64,000 bases of DNA from Paraperibacillus esterisolvens (GCF_046237625.1 NZ_CP143545.1:1054001-1118000); one strand, 5' to 3'; positions 36,582-44,674 are shown, counted from the first letter of the stretch. Program-made: numbers and translations. The notes: a model not told the origin generated them from the sequence alone.

Positions 36582-37241
36582 ATGACGGAGAAGAAGGATG
36601 TCCGGGAGCAGAAGCCTTTCATGTATATAGTGCAGCCCAAACTGGCTGCGCCTAAAACGACAGTTCAATCAGAAATCAGAGTGAAGAAGACCCATCATGA
36701 TGAGGTGATAGAAATAGAGGATCTCCCTGAACCGAAAAGTTCAGCTGAACGAGTCCCTCTAATTGATGTAGAGGAAGGCGGGGAGGAGAAAGCGGCCGCT
36801 GAAATGTCCCATGAGGTCCAGGAACTGGAAGAAATCCCTCCAGTTAATGAAATAACCGAGATTAACGTGATCAGCATCGCCAGGGAGAATGATCAAGAGG
36901 AGGATCACATACAAGAGGGTGACGAAGCTGCCCAGGGGTTTGCTGTGGTCCACACAAGCGGTCCAGAAACACCGGAGGAGACAGGATCCAGGAGGGAGCC
37001 CCGCAGGAAGATACAAAAGAAGTTTACAGACATGTCAAGTGATGAACTGCTGGAGTATTTAATCAGGATTCCCCGTATTGTTCCTAAACCGCTATGCGAG
37101 ATGAGTGTAAACGGAAGGATTATCAGGGGGCAGATAGAAAAAAAGAAAGGCGATACGATCTATATCCGGCCATCCTATGGGACGAATCTGATTTCAGCCA
37201 CAAAGGAAGAAATTGAATATATCACTTTTCTGACCTTTTAA
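36582..37241 (+). CDS. cotO: Spore coat protein CotO
   Basis: 219 residues. The N-terminus KPFMYIVQPKLAAPKTTVQ and the C-terminal domain KKFTDMSSDELLEYLIRIPR...ISATKEEIEYITFL are conserved; the middle is a long Glu-rich disordered linker. CotO is a coat morphogenetic protein of the outer coat or crust. GGGGGGAAGG precedes ATG 36582. Its position between fabI and cotZ equals B. subtilis yjbX. Confidence 0.85.
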   Translation: MTEKKDVREQKPFMYIVQPKLAAPKTTVQSEIRVKKTHHDEVIEIEDLPEPKSSAERVPLIDVEEGGEEKAAAEMSHEVQELEEIPPVNEITEINVISIARENDQEEDHIQEGDEAAQGFAVVHTSGPETPEETGSRREPRRKIQKKFTDMSSDELLEYLIRIPRIVPKPLCEMSVNGRIIRGQIEKKKGDTIYIRPSYGTNLISATKEEIEYITFLTF

Positions 37242-37308
37242 GACAGCCTCGAATAATCCAGGTGAGGCAGCGGCATCGATACCTGACAAATATAAGAAGA
37301 ATACAACT

Positions 37309-37360
37309 GAGGCTCGCACGCCTGCGATTAAGGACCGCTTCGTCAGGCAGCCTCTTTTTT
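37309..37360 (+). terminator. Terminator-like structure behind cotO
   Basis: GAGGCT pairs with AGCCTC over a structured loop, followed by six T. The rest of the gap to 37529 holds nothing recognised. Confidence 0.55.
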
Positions 37361-37481
37361 CTGTGAAACAGCTTTTCCAACTTTTTTTAATACAAATAGA
37401 TAATTTGTCCATACCGTTTATGAAACAAGCCATATATATAAATTAAGAAAAACAAAAGAGCTCCAAACCGGTACTTATCAT

Positions 37482-37511
37482 AAAAAAAACCTGAGGCGGC
37501 AATCCTCAGGC
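37482..37511 (-). terminator. Terminator of cotZ
   Basis: On the minus strand CCTGAGG-ATTGCCG-CCTCAGG and eight T. Confidence 0.9.
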
Positions 37512-37529
37512 TGGTTTAACCTCTTATCT

Positions 37530-38105
37530 TCAATCGTGAGATTCATCATGGGTCGTTACTGGATCAGCAGCAATGACAGTTGTGGCTGGAAGGCAGGTGA
37601 CAGAGCAGAAGCAGCTGAGATCTGTTGTGATACAGATTCCAGTCGAAAGGAAAGGCTCTTCAATGTCTGCTGTAATTAATTGGATTTTTCCAACCAGGCT
37701 GTCAATTTCTGCTAACTCGTCTCTATCTTCAATCAAGCAGGCAGTAGTCAAAAGCTCAAGAACTGCACAGCAGGTTTCTTCATCTACATCAACAACCCTG
37801 AAAACGATGGTTTCAAAGCTGACAAGATGGCTTTGGTTAGAGCCGTGGCACTCCGGCTCCCTGCGGAAACCGAACCCAAGATATGGCAGGCATGTGCTTT
37901 TGCATGTCAGTATAACCGGTATTGTATTGAAGGGGCTGCCATTATGATGGTGAACACCGCCAAGTAATTCTCTGATCGATCTATTGCAGCTTGTCGTACA
38001 AGTGGATGCCGGTGCATCGGGACTTACTTTTTCTTGTGCTTCTACAATCGCGAGTAAGGTATCACATACACAATTTGAAGTTTCAAAATTCGAACCGCAA
38101 CTCAT
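37530..38105 (-). CDS. cotZ: Spore coat/crust protein CotZ (CotY/CotZ family)
   Basis: 191 residues rich in cysteine: CGSNFETSNCVCDTLLAI at the start, CTTSCNRSI, ILTCKSTCLPYLGFGF, CFCSVTC near the end. CotY/CotZ proteins self-assemble into the ordered crust. The start ATG 38105 follows AAGGAGGAG; the open frame begins at 38141. It is divergent from yjcA and has a SigK-like promoter. CotX, V, W and a second CotY are not in the window. Confidence 0.9.
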   Translation of the reverse strand: MSCGSNFETSNCVCDTLLAIVEAQEKVSPDAPASTCTTSCNRSIRELLGGVHHHNGSPFNTIPVILTCKSTCLPYLGFGFRREPECHGSNQSHLVSFETIVFRVVDVDEETCCAVLELLTTACLIEDRDELAEIDSLVGKIQLITADIEEPFLSTGICITTDLSCFCSVTCLPATTVIAADPVTTHDESHD

Positions 38106-38144
38106 AGTTTCTCCTCCTTGGTAAAATGTTAATATTTTCATTAA

Positions 38145-38172
38145 CAGACTATGAAAGAATGGATAAGGTGGT
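38145..38172 (-). promoter_or_regulatory. SigK-like promoter of cotZ
   Basis: On the minus strand ACC at 38172-38170, 16 bases, then CATAGTCTG (38153-38145), one base off the CATANNNTA -10 for the mother-cell factor SigK. Confidence 0.6.
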
Positions 38173-38230
38173 ATAAGTCATTAGCCCAATTTTATTAATT
38201 TCTTAACGGTCAGGAGGTATGCAGATCTTG

Positions 38231-38584
38231 ATGAATGTAAATTTCCTGCTGATTTTTTTACTCGGTTTGGCTGCCTTCCGTTTAACCAGGCTTCTCGTAT
38301 ATGATAAAATCACTTCCTTTATCAGGGCACCCTTTTTTGATGAAATTACAGAAAAGGATGAACAGGGAAATGATGAAGTGTATATAATACCTAAAAATGC
38401 TGGAATCCGGAAATTTTTTGGAGAGCTCTTGAGCTGTTACTGGTGTACCGGAATATGGAGCAGTGCAATTGTACTTGCCCTGCACTTTTTTTATCCAGAG
38501 ATAGGAAATCCCATCATTCTCATCCTTGCCATATCAGCCATAGCTTCCTTTCTTGAAACAATTAATTTGAAGCTGTTAGGCTAG
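38231..38584 (+). CDS. yjcA: YjcA-like DUF1360 membrane protein
   Basis: About 117 residues. Helices near the N-terminus (NFLLIFLLGLAAFRLTRLL) and the C-terminus flank a polar loop; the CYWCTGIW motif is the DUF1360 hallmark. Sporulation-linked in B. subtilis. AGGAGG lies one base before ATG 38219 but 10 and 13 bases before TTG 38228 and ATG 38231, so the start is uncertain within four codons. Confidence 0.78.
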   Translation: MNVNFLLIFLLGLAAFRLTRLLVYDKITSFIRAPFFDEITEKDEQGNDEVYIIPKNAGIRKFFGELLSCYWCTGIWSSAIVLALHFFYPEIGNPIILILAISAIASFLETINLKLLG

Positions 38585-38588
38585 TACA

Positions 38589-38617
38589 TGAAGAGCAGAC
38601 TGAACTTTTTCATATGA
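38589..38617 (+). promoter_or_regulatory. Forespore (SigF/SigG-type) promoter candidate
   Basis: TGAAGA, 16 bases, CATATGA, 37 bases before the small gene at 38654. It resembles the SigG pattern; low certainty. Confidence 0.35.
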
Positions 38618-38653
38618 TATAAGGAAGCACAATTTAGAAAGGGGAAGTTTTCA

Positions 38654-38758
38654 ATGGAAAAGAAATCAACCTATTCCCATCTTGAAAAATACCTGGCAAA
38701 GCAAAAGCCGGTTAAGATTAAAAAAAATGACTGTGGATGCGGAAAGAAAAAAGCATGA
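38654..38758 (+). CDS. 34-residue Lys-rich peptide with CGCG end
   Basis: ATG 38654 with AAAGGGG upstream. It starts MEKKSTYSHLEKYLAKQ and ends CGCGKKKA; about a third Lys. It has its own terminator and lies between sporulation genes. A real small gene is likely; the role is unknown, perhaps metal binding by the Cys pair. Confidence 0.55.
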   Translation: MEKKSTYSHLEKYLAKQKPVKIKKNDCGCGKKKA

Positions 38759-38768
38759 ATACAAAAAG

Positions 38769-38795
38769 CTGTCTCTTCTGGAGGCAGTTTTTTTT
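38769..38795 (+). terminator. Terminator after 34-residue peptide gene
   Basis: CTGTCTC-TTCTG-GAGGCAG and eight T. Confidence 0.82.
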
Positions 38796-38904
38796 GTACA
38801 GATGCCCAATAAATCCCATCCGGAGAATAGTTATAAAAATCCAATCTCTGTCTAACAATAAGAGAGCCGAATATAAAAGGACTATTACATAGGAAGTGAA
38901 ATGG

Positions 38905-39393
38905 ATGACCAAGTTCCCGCGGATGATACGGTTGATTTTACTCACTGGATGGCCGCTTCTTTTGCTCGCCGGCTGTGGAGCCGAGGATGGAGAGGCGAAG
39001 AGCAGGGCAGCGCTGATCAGCAGGGTGGAACCTCCTCCTGTAATGATTTCTCCCGAAAGCGTCCAGGCAAAGAAAGAATTAAAGCAGATCAGCAAGGATG
39101 CAGCCTCTGTGAACAGTAATTATGATGCAGCGGTCGCCCGCTCGGATGATGATATCCTGGTCAGCTATAAAGTAAAACACAGCCATAGATTCCGAATGAA
39201 AAAAATTGAGAAAGAAGTAATAAAGAAACTTGAGAAAAAATACCCGGATTATAAATTCACCGTTTCAAGCGATTATAAGATTTTTCTTGAAATAGTAAGA
39301 CTTGGTGAGAAGATTGAAGACGGAACATATGACATGAAAGCAGCTAAAAAGCGGTTTAAGGAGATCAAATTATTGAAAGAAGAGCTCACATAA
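38905..39393 (+). CDS. YhcN/YlaJ-type sporulation lipoprotein
   Basis: 162 residues. A lipoprotein signal with lipobox LLAGC (Cys near residue 24), then a charged domain KKIEKEVIKKLEKKYPDYKFTVSSD typical of YhcN/YlaJ. The ATG 38905 is eight bases after AGGAAG. It stands 16 bases before spoVAC; the same arrangement (lipoprotein, spoVAC, spoVAD, spoVAEb) is described for the spoVA2 operons linked to spore heat resistance. Likely attached to the forespore membrane. Confidence 0.75.
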   Translation: MTKFPRMIRLILLTGWPLLLLAGCGAEDGEAKSRAALISRVEPPPVMISPESVQAKKELKQISKDAASVNSNYDAAVARSDDDILVSYKVKHSHRFRMKKIEKEVIKKLEKKYPDYKFTVSSDYKIFLEIVRLGEKIEDGTYDMKAAKKRFKEIKLLKEELT

Positions 39394-39409
39394 AGAAAGG
39401 AGTAAGGGC

Positions 39410-39880
39410 ATGACGAAAAAGAAAATGCTGAATCCGGAGCAGGAGAAGTATCAGCAGCTTCAGAAAAAGAATGAAACTAAACGGCCGGTTCTGAAGAATT
39501 GCTTGAAGGCGTTCCTGGTTGGCGGGATCATCTGTGTAATCGGGCAGGCCATCACCTATTTTTATATTTACTTTTTTAATTTCACGGAACAGACTGCTGG
39601 AAACCCAACTGTGGCGACCATGATATTCATCGCTATGCTGCTTACCGGCTTTGGCGTGTACGATCATTTAGGGCAGTTTGCCGGGGCAGGAAGTGCCGTC
39701 CCGGTTACAGGATTTGGAAATTCTGTAATATCAGCTGCCATCGAACATCGTACAGAAGGACTGGTTCTGGGGGTTGGAGGAAATATCTTCAAGCTTGCAG
39801 GCTCGGTTATTGTATTCGGGGTATTTTCCGCCTTTGTGGTGGCTTTAATTAAAACTCTTGCACGAATGATAGGGGGATAA
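39410..39880 (+). CDS. spoVAC: Stage V sporulation protein AC
   Basis: 156 residues; several membrane helices (about 34-56, 66-85, 120-148) with the family core GVYDHLGQFAGAGSAVPVTGFGNSV. Part of the SpoVA channel that moves dipicolinic acid into the forespore and out at germination. AAAGGAG precedes the ATG. Confidence 0.93.
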   Translation: MTKKKMLNPEQEKYQQLQKKNETKRPVLKNCLKAFLVGGIICVIGQAITYFYIYFFNFTEQTAGNPTVATMIFIAMLLTGFGVYDHLGQFAGAGSAVPVTGFGNSVISAAIEHRTEGLVLGVGGNIFKLAGSVIVFGVFSAFVVALIKTLARMIGG

Positions 39881-39883
39881 GAC

Positions 39884-40897
39884 TTGCTTACTGGTAAACA
39901 TACCTGGACATTTTCTAACCATCCAGTCATCCTGTCCACAGGTGTGGCAGGGGGGCCGTTCGAGGCAAATGGGCGCCTGGCTGAAGATTTCGATTTACTT
40001 CATGACGATCTATGGATGGGAAAAGAGAGCTACGAACAGGCACATCAATTTTTGCTTGAGGAAGCAGTGAGCAAGGCGCTCGAAAAGCAGCAGCTGTCCA
40101 AGGAAGATATCCAGTTCTTCCTGGCGGGCGACCTGGTCAACCAGATTACACCTTCAAGCTTTGCCGCCTCTGCGAACGGGATACCTTATATCGGCTTATT
40201 CGGCGCCTGTTCCACCTCGATGGAGGGGCTGGCCATATCTGCTTTCCTTGTGAATTACAGCGGTGCGGAATATATTATTACCGGTGCATCGAGCCATAAT
40301 GCCGCTGTTGAAAAACAATTCCGTTATCCAACAGAATACGGCGGACAGAAACCGCCCACTGCCCAGTGGACAGTAACCGGAGCTGGTGCAGCCCTTATTG
40401 GGAAGAATAATAACGAGGGGGGCCAGCCCTGCATCACTTCAGCCACAATCGGCAAAGTGGTGGATATGGGACTTTCCGATCCGTTCAATATGGGAGGGGC
40501 CATGGCACCTGCGGCTTCAGATACGATCTTAAAGCACCTGGCAGATCTAAATGTCGGGCCGGATCATTATGATCTCATTATCACAGGTGATTTAGGGAAA
40601 ATCGGGAGGAAAACAGCCCTTATGCTTTTACAGAAAAACGGTGTAGAGCTGAATCCTGAAAAATTTCTGGACTGCGGCCTGCTTATTTACAAGGATGACC
40701 AGGAGGTTTTTTCCGGGGCGAGCGGACCGGGATGCTCGGCATCCGTATTTTATGGCCATATTTTGAGACGGATGAAGGAGGGGGAATTCAAGCGGGTGCT
40801 GGTTGTTGCCACTGGAGCCCTCCTTTCCCCACTGACTGTCCAGCAGAAACAGAGTATACCCTGCATCGCCCATGCAGTAGCGGTTGAAATGATATAA
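39884..40897 (+). CDS. spoVAD: Stage V sporulation protein AD
   Basis: 337 residues. A thiolase-like fold without known catalysis, which binds dipicolinic acid on the membrane face. Family segments STGVAGGPFEANG, GLFGACSTSMEGLA and DFDLLHDDLWMG are present. Starts with TTG 39884, three bases after spoVAC, behind GGGGG, so it is coupled. Confidence 0.93.
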   Translation: MLTGKHTWTFSNHPVILSTGVAGGPFEANGRLAEDFDLLHDDLWMGKESYEQAHQFLLEEAVSKALEKQQLSKEDIQFFLAGDLVNQITPSSFAASANGIPYIGLFGACSTSMEGLAISAFLVNYSGAEYIITGASSHNAAVEKQFRYPTEYGGQKPPTAQWTVTGAGAALIGKNNNEGGQPCITSATIGKVVDMGLSDPFNMGGAMAPAASDTILKHLADLNVGPDHYDLIITGDLGKIGRKTALMLLQKNGVELNPEKFLDCGLLIYKDDQEVFSGASGPGCSASVFYGHILRRMKEGEFKRVLVVATGALLSPLTVQQKQSIPCIAHAVAVEMI

Positions 40898-40918
40898 GAC
40901 GAAAAGAGGAGGAATATC

Positions 40919-41275
40919 ATGCTAGCAATGTTTTTTTGGGCCTTCATTGTAGGCGGGGCTTTCTGCGTGATCGGCCAGCTTCTCTTTGATGTGGCCAAGC
41001 TCACACCTGCCCACACAATGAGTGCCCTGGTAGTGGCCGGGGCTGTCCTGGATGGGCTCGGCTTATACGAGCCGCTCATGGATTTTGCTGGTGCGGGGGC
41101 TACGATTCCCATTACAAGCTTCGGGAATTCCCTCGTGCACGGAGCGATGCAGGAAGCTGAAAAACATGGGCTTGTAGGAGTGGTGACCGGAATGTTTGAA
41201 GTAACCAGTGCCGGTATATCAGCTGCCATCATTTTTGGCTTCATTGGTGCATTAATATTTAAACCGAAAGGCTGA
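40919..41275 (+). CDS. spoVAE: Stage V sporulation protein AEb
   Basis: 118 residues with three to four helices; ALVVAGAVLDGLGLYEPLMD and FAGAGATIPITSFGNSLVHG resemble SpoVAC. GAGGAG precedes the ATG. Last of the three spoVA genes; spoVAA, AB, AEa and AF are absent here. Confidence 0.92.
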   Translation: MLAMFFWAFIVGGAFCVIGQLLFDVAKLTPAHTMSALVVAGAVLDGLGLYEPLMDFAGAGATIPITSFGNSLVHGAMQEAEKHGLVGVVTGMFEVTSAGISAAIIFGFIGALIFKPKG

Positions 41276-41301
41276 TGCCTTAAAAAATACGGCCGGCCTA
41301 C

Positions 41302-41329
41302 ACATCCATGCGCTATATCTCATAGTCTA
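41302..41329 (+). promoter_or_regulatory. SigK promoter of the YjcZ-family gene
   Basis: ACA at 41302-41304, 16 bases, CATAGTCTA at 41321-41329, a perfect match to CATANNNTA. Confidence 0.65.
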
Positions 41330-41360
41330 TATATGAGCTTAGCAAAGTGAGGTGATGGGC

Positions 41361-41489
41361 ATGTCATACGGCTATGGAGGCTGCGGCTATGGCGGCTATG
41401 GATACGGTGGCGGAGGATATTCAACATTCGTGTTGATTATTGTGCTGTTTATCCTTTTGATTATAGTAGGCGCAAGTTTTTATTGTTAA
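41361..41489 (+). CDS. YjcZ family sporulation peptide
   Basis: 42 residues: a Gly/Tyr-rich head (MSYGYGGCGYGGYGYGGGGY) followed by one membrane helix FVLIIVLFILLIIVGASFYC. This build is the YjcZ/SscA-type family of spore peptides. GTGAGGTG precedes; another in-frame ATG at 41355 is too close to it. Transcribed by SigK, judged from the promoter. Confidence 0.85.
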   Translation: MSYGYGGCGYGGYGYGGGGYSTFVLIIVLFILLIIVGASFYC

Positions 41490-41490
41490 T

Positions 41491-41525
41491 AAAAAAACGG
41501 AATGAGCGCTCATTCCGTTTTTTTG
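41491..41525. terminator. Bidirectional terminator
   Basis: A perfect palindrome with arms ACGGAATGAGC/GCTCATTCCGT, framed by A7 and T7. Confidence 0.93.
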
Positions 41526-41551
41526 TGTGTGAATTTAGCCCGCAGCACTTC

Positions 41552-41905
41552 TCATTCATCCCCGCTGTCCGAGGAGGATTCATCGAACCAGGCAATGGAA
41601 GACGACTCGCTTTCTTCATTGCTGCTGGACTCGCTTTCTTCATTGCTGCTGGACTCTTCTTCAGATTCCTGGGATGATTCCTCACAATCAGAGGATGAGG
41701 ATTCATCATAAATAGAGCCGCCGCCCGAAGATTTATCAGAGGACTCCGGCTCCTCGTGTACGTCTGCTACCTTTTCTTCCGCACCTGATGAGGAGGAAGA
41801 GGAAGAGGAAGATTCATTGTCATCTAAAAAGCGTGAAATGCGAAGCGGCTTTACTGAATCATCCATGTTCGGGAGGTTTGCAAAATTTTTGCCATTAAAA
41901 ATCAT
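41552..41905 (-). CDS. Ser/Glu/Asp-rich spore-associated protein
   Basis: 117 residues. A short ordered head (MIFNGKNFANLPNMD, then PLRISRFLDD), then almost only Ser, Glu and Asp, including a nine-serine run and repeats of SSSNEESE. AAGGAGT precedes the ATG, and a SigK-like promoter lies upstream, so it is probably made in the mother cell. Strongly acidic, disordered, no known family. The serine-acid runs recall phosphoserine or mineral-binding proteins; that is only an analogy. Confidence 0.68.
   Translation of the reverse strand: MIFNGKNFANLPNMDDSVKPLRISRFLDDNESSSSSSSSSGAEEKVADVHEEPESSDKSSGGGSIYDESSSSDCEESSQESEEESSSNEESESSSNEESESSSIAWFDESSSDSGDE
41607..41654. repeat. 24-bp in-frame direct repeat
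   Basis: Two identical adjacent copies of a 24-base unit starting TCGCTTTCTTCATTG; they encode the repeated eight-residue acidic-serine block. Confidence 0.85.
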
Positions 41906-41937
41906 GATAAAGGACTCCTTTCAAATGGTTTCACGAA

Positions 41938-41965
41938 CATTTTATGTAAGGGTGCAGAAAAAGGT
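41938..41965 (-). promoter_or_regulatory. SigK-like promoter of the Ser-rich gene
   Basis: On the minus strand ACC (41965-41963), 16 bases, CATAAAATG (41946-41938), one base off consensus. Confidence 0.55.
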
Positions 41966-42008
41966 GCGGACAAGAAATTTTGCTTTCATTATATTTGCCG
42001 GGAAAAGC

Positions 42009-42035
42009 ACCTTCACTGATTCCGCTCATAAAATA
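42009..42035 (+). promoter_or_regulatory. SigK promoter of spoVIF
   Basis: ACC at 42009-42011, 15 bases, CATAAAATA at 42027-42035: perfect -10 and good spacing. Confidence 0.7.
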
Positions 42036-42061
42036 GCTGTACAGAGAAGGAGGGCGTAACA

Positions 42062-42316
42062 ATGGATAACAATTTCTTTAAGAATATTGAAAAGAAAACC
42101 GGAGTGAATATGAAGGACGTATTGGAATTGGCGAATTCTCTGCAAGGGGCAAATTTCAGTGATGAAAAGACTGTGAGAGGCGTCATAAAGCGCGTTTCTA
42201 AAATTGCCAATAAACCAATTTCATCTGAACTGGAAGATAAAATTGTGCAATCGATCACCAAGGATGGAAAAAACCTCGATTTTAACACGATCTCTAACAT
42301 GCTGAATAAAAAATAA
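42062..42316 (+). CDS. spoVIF: Stage VI sporulation protein F
   Basis: 84 residues: MDNNFFKNIEKKTGVNMKDV, then SDEKTVRGVIKRVSKIANKP, then DGKNLDFNTISNML. These are hallmarks of SpoVIF (B. subtilis YjcC), which is needed for coat gene regulation late in sporulation. GAAGGAGGGCG precedes the ATG. Confidence 0.94.
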   Translation: MDNNFFKNIEKKTGVNMKDVLELANSLQGANFSDEKTVRGVIKRVSKIANKPISSELEDKIVQSITKDGKNLDFNTISNMLNKK

Positions 42317-42333
42317 AATGGATCCTGCCAAAA

Positions 42334-42402
42334 AAGGCTCCTTTCCTATCCGATGAATCCAGCCTGCAGCCAGGATATATTCAGCGGGGGAAAGGGGCCT
42401 GT
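42334..42402 (-). terminator. Terminator of the yjcD helicase gene
   Basis: AGGCTCCTTTCC pairs with GGAAAGGGGCCT (one G-T); on the minus strand the stem is followed by six T. Confidence 0.7.
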
Positions 42403-42430
42403 CATCTATTTGGAATGGACAGCCTTTAGA

Positions 42431-44674
42431 TTATTTCTTCAGCATGCGCAGGAATCTTGAAGGAGATGCGGCCCTTCCCCTGCGTGTATGTGGGATGGAA
42501 AGGTACAGTTCATTCCTTGCCCTTGTAGCGGCCACATACAGCAGCCTTCTTTCCTCTTCCAGGGGACCGGTGTCACCCTTGCGATAGGAATCGAGGGCAT
42601 AATCATGCGGCAGGCCGCCGTCCACATTGCCGATTACATAGACAGTCCCATATTCAAGCCCCTTTGACCTGTGGATGGTCGTAAGCTGGATAGCCTGGCT
42701 GAAATGCTTGGAAAGCTTCTTTACTTCAGAGTTCATACCCTTCATATGTTCTGCATGATCAAGGAATTCTGCAATTGTCCTAAAACGGCGTGCAGCCACT
42801 TTTAAATCCCTGACATCATCCGAACCTCTTTCCATGAAATTGCCTTCATTTCCGCGTTTTTTAATGAAATCCTGAAAACCCAGCTCTTTCTCAACAGCTT
42901 CAAGCGCCTGGACGGGAGAGAGGTCCTTCAGGGAACCAATTTGCTGAGGCAGCTTCTTCAGCTTTTTCTCCTGAAAGGCAAAGCTGGTCTTTACATAAGA
43001 AAGAGCCTGCAGGAGGGAACAGTCGTTTAAGATGGAATCCGCCTTTATCTGCCTGAGCACGTTTTGTTTAAGGAAGAGGGAAGGCATTAGATCTGTGATA
43101 GCATCTGTGCTTTCTGGATTAAGACTCAGCCTCAGGTAGGAAAGCATGCTCCGGACTGTTTTCCTGTCATAAAACGAATCTGCATCCTGGTCGATGGCAA
43201 AAGGCAGGCTGCTCTGGCTCAGCCTTTCAAAGATGGCCCGGGACATGGAATGGGTGCGGTATAGGATGGCAAATTCCCCCGGGTTCCGTCCTGCTGCAAT
43301 TTTTTCCTTCAGATCAGTTACAATCATGGTCGCTTCCTGTTCTTCATCATAGGGAAAGAAAAGCATGGGCGGAGGGCCGTCATCATGCTGGGCATTCATT
43401 GATTTTTCACGCCGGTTGGAATTAAGCCGGATGATGCTGTTTGCCGTGCCCACAATTTCATGGGCAGAGCGATAATTATTGGTCAGTTTAATAACCTTGG
43501 TTCCATCAAAATCCTGTTCAAAAGCACTGATGAAAGCAGGGTCGCTCCCCCTGAAGGAATAGATGCTCTGATCATCATCGCCCACTGCACATATATTTTG
43601 CGATTTTCCGGCCAGCAGGCGGATTAATTCATACTGGACCTTATTAATATCCTGGAACTCATCTATCAGAAAGTGAGTGAAACGCTTCTGGTATTTTTCA
43701 AGAATTTCCGGATTTGAATCTAAAAGGAGATAACAGCCGAGAAGCATATCATCGAAATCATATTTCTGATGATTAACTTTATATTCTTCATATTTTCGAT
43801 AAAGGAATAAGCACTTTTCCTCCCAATCATCCCCCGCCTTGATGCTGTCTGGAAACTGCAGGGAGTTTTTCCAGAGGCCGATCTGCTGAAGAGCCTGATC
43901 GTAGGCAAACAGCTTTTCATCCAGGTCACGTTCTCTTCCGGCGGCCTTCACAATCTGCACTTTTTCCCATTCCCATTTTAGTAAAGCCTCTTTTGTCCAT
44001 TTGCCGGGTTCGTGGTGTATAAGGATCCGATAAAAGATACTATGGAAGGTGCCGCAGATGAGCGAATTTACATCCCGGCGTGAAAGCCCGGGGAATGAGA
44101 GCAGCCTTTCCTTCATTTCCCTGGAGGCTTTAGCAGTGAAGGTTACGAGCATGATTCCCCCGGGGTCTATGCCGTGCCTTGCAATCATATAGGCCGTTCG
44201 TGCAGTCAGTACCCTTGTTTTTCCACTGCCTGCTCCTGAGAGGACCAGAACCGGACCATCGACTGCCATCACAGCCTCTTTTTGCTGTAAATCAAGCTGA
44301 ATGGGATCCTCTGAAGATGCTGCTGTCTGAAGGGCAGAACGGAAAACAGGGTTTGTCTTTACCCGGACTGCCTGTCTCCATGCCGCTGCCGGTTCAGATC
44401 CAGCCGTTATTCCGCGGGATCTGGGTAGCCGAAAACCGTCGTGTAGAGCGGCAGCCGGTTCTGCCACCCGTGCTCCTGCTTCCCTGCAGTCCATCTTATT
44501 GGATGAATGAAAGAAATGTGGTTCGTTTTCAATGCCCAAGTATAGCTTGACCGCATCTCTGCAGACAAAACAGGAAAGCTGGCCCCGTGTTCCATCATCA
44601 TATAAAGCCTGCAGCTCGGAAGGGTCTATCGTATCTAAATTGAATAATCTTTCATTTTTCATCGCTTTTTTCAT
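42431..44674 (-). CDS. yjcD: UvrD/PcrA-type DNA helicase YjcD
   Basis: 747 residues, superfamily 1A. Walker A GAGSGKT at 147-153, DEFQDINK as motif II, GDDDQSIYSFRG as motif III, TTIHRSKGLEYGTVYV late, and VAATRARNELYL as motif VI. Before the helicase is a module with Cys35, Cys38, His53 and His56 that mirrors the N-terminus of CoiA in this window, including the spacing. The region 65-125 is low in conservation. Translocates 3' to 5' by family rule; the cellular role is not settled. GAGGTAGG precedes ATG 44674. Confidence 0.93.
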   Translation of the reverse strand: MKKAMKNERLFNLDTIDPSELQALYDDGTRGQLSCFVCRDAVKLYLGIENEPHFFHSSNKMDCREAGARVAEPAAALHDGFRLPRSRGITAGSEPAAAWRQAVRVKTNPVFRSALQTAASSEDPIQLDLQQKEAVMAVDGPVLVLSGAGSGKTRVLTARTAYMIARHGIDPGGIMLVTFTAKASREMKERLLSFPGLSRRDVNSLICGTFHSIFYRILIHHEPGKWTKEALLKWEWEKVQIVKAAGRERDLDEKLFAYDQALQQIGLWKNSLQFPDSIKAGDDWEEKCLFLYRKYEEYKVNHQKYDFDDMLLGCYLLLDSNPEILEKYQKRFTHFLIDEFQDINKVQYELIRLLAGKSQNICAVGDDDQSIYSFRGSDPAFISAFEQDFDGTKVIKLTNNYRSAHEIVGTANSIIRLNSNRREKSMNAQHDDGPPPMLFFPYDEEQEATMIVTDLKEKIAAGRNPGEFAILYRTHSMSRAIFERLSQSSLPFAIDQDADSFYDRKTVRSMLSYLRLSLNPESTDAITDLMPSLFLKQNVLRQIKADSILNDCSLLQALSYVKTSFAFQEKKLKKLPQQIGSLKDLSPVQALEAVEKELGFQDFIKKRGNEGNFMERGSDDVRDLKVAARRFRTIAEFLDHAEHMKGMNSEVKKLSKHFSQAIQLTTIHRSKGLEYGTVYVIGNVDGGLPHDYALDSYRKGDTGPLEEERRLLYVAATRARNELYLSIPHTRRGRAASPSRFLRMLKK

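Noticed and set aside
37573..37947. 124-codon plus-strand frame across cotZ
   Set aside because: Lies inside the Cys-rich cotZ gene on the other strand and has no start signal.
38905..41275. Mobile Tn1546-borne spoVA2 element
   Set aside because: No transposase, resolvase or terminal repeats flank the genes; the surroundings are conserved sporulation genes.
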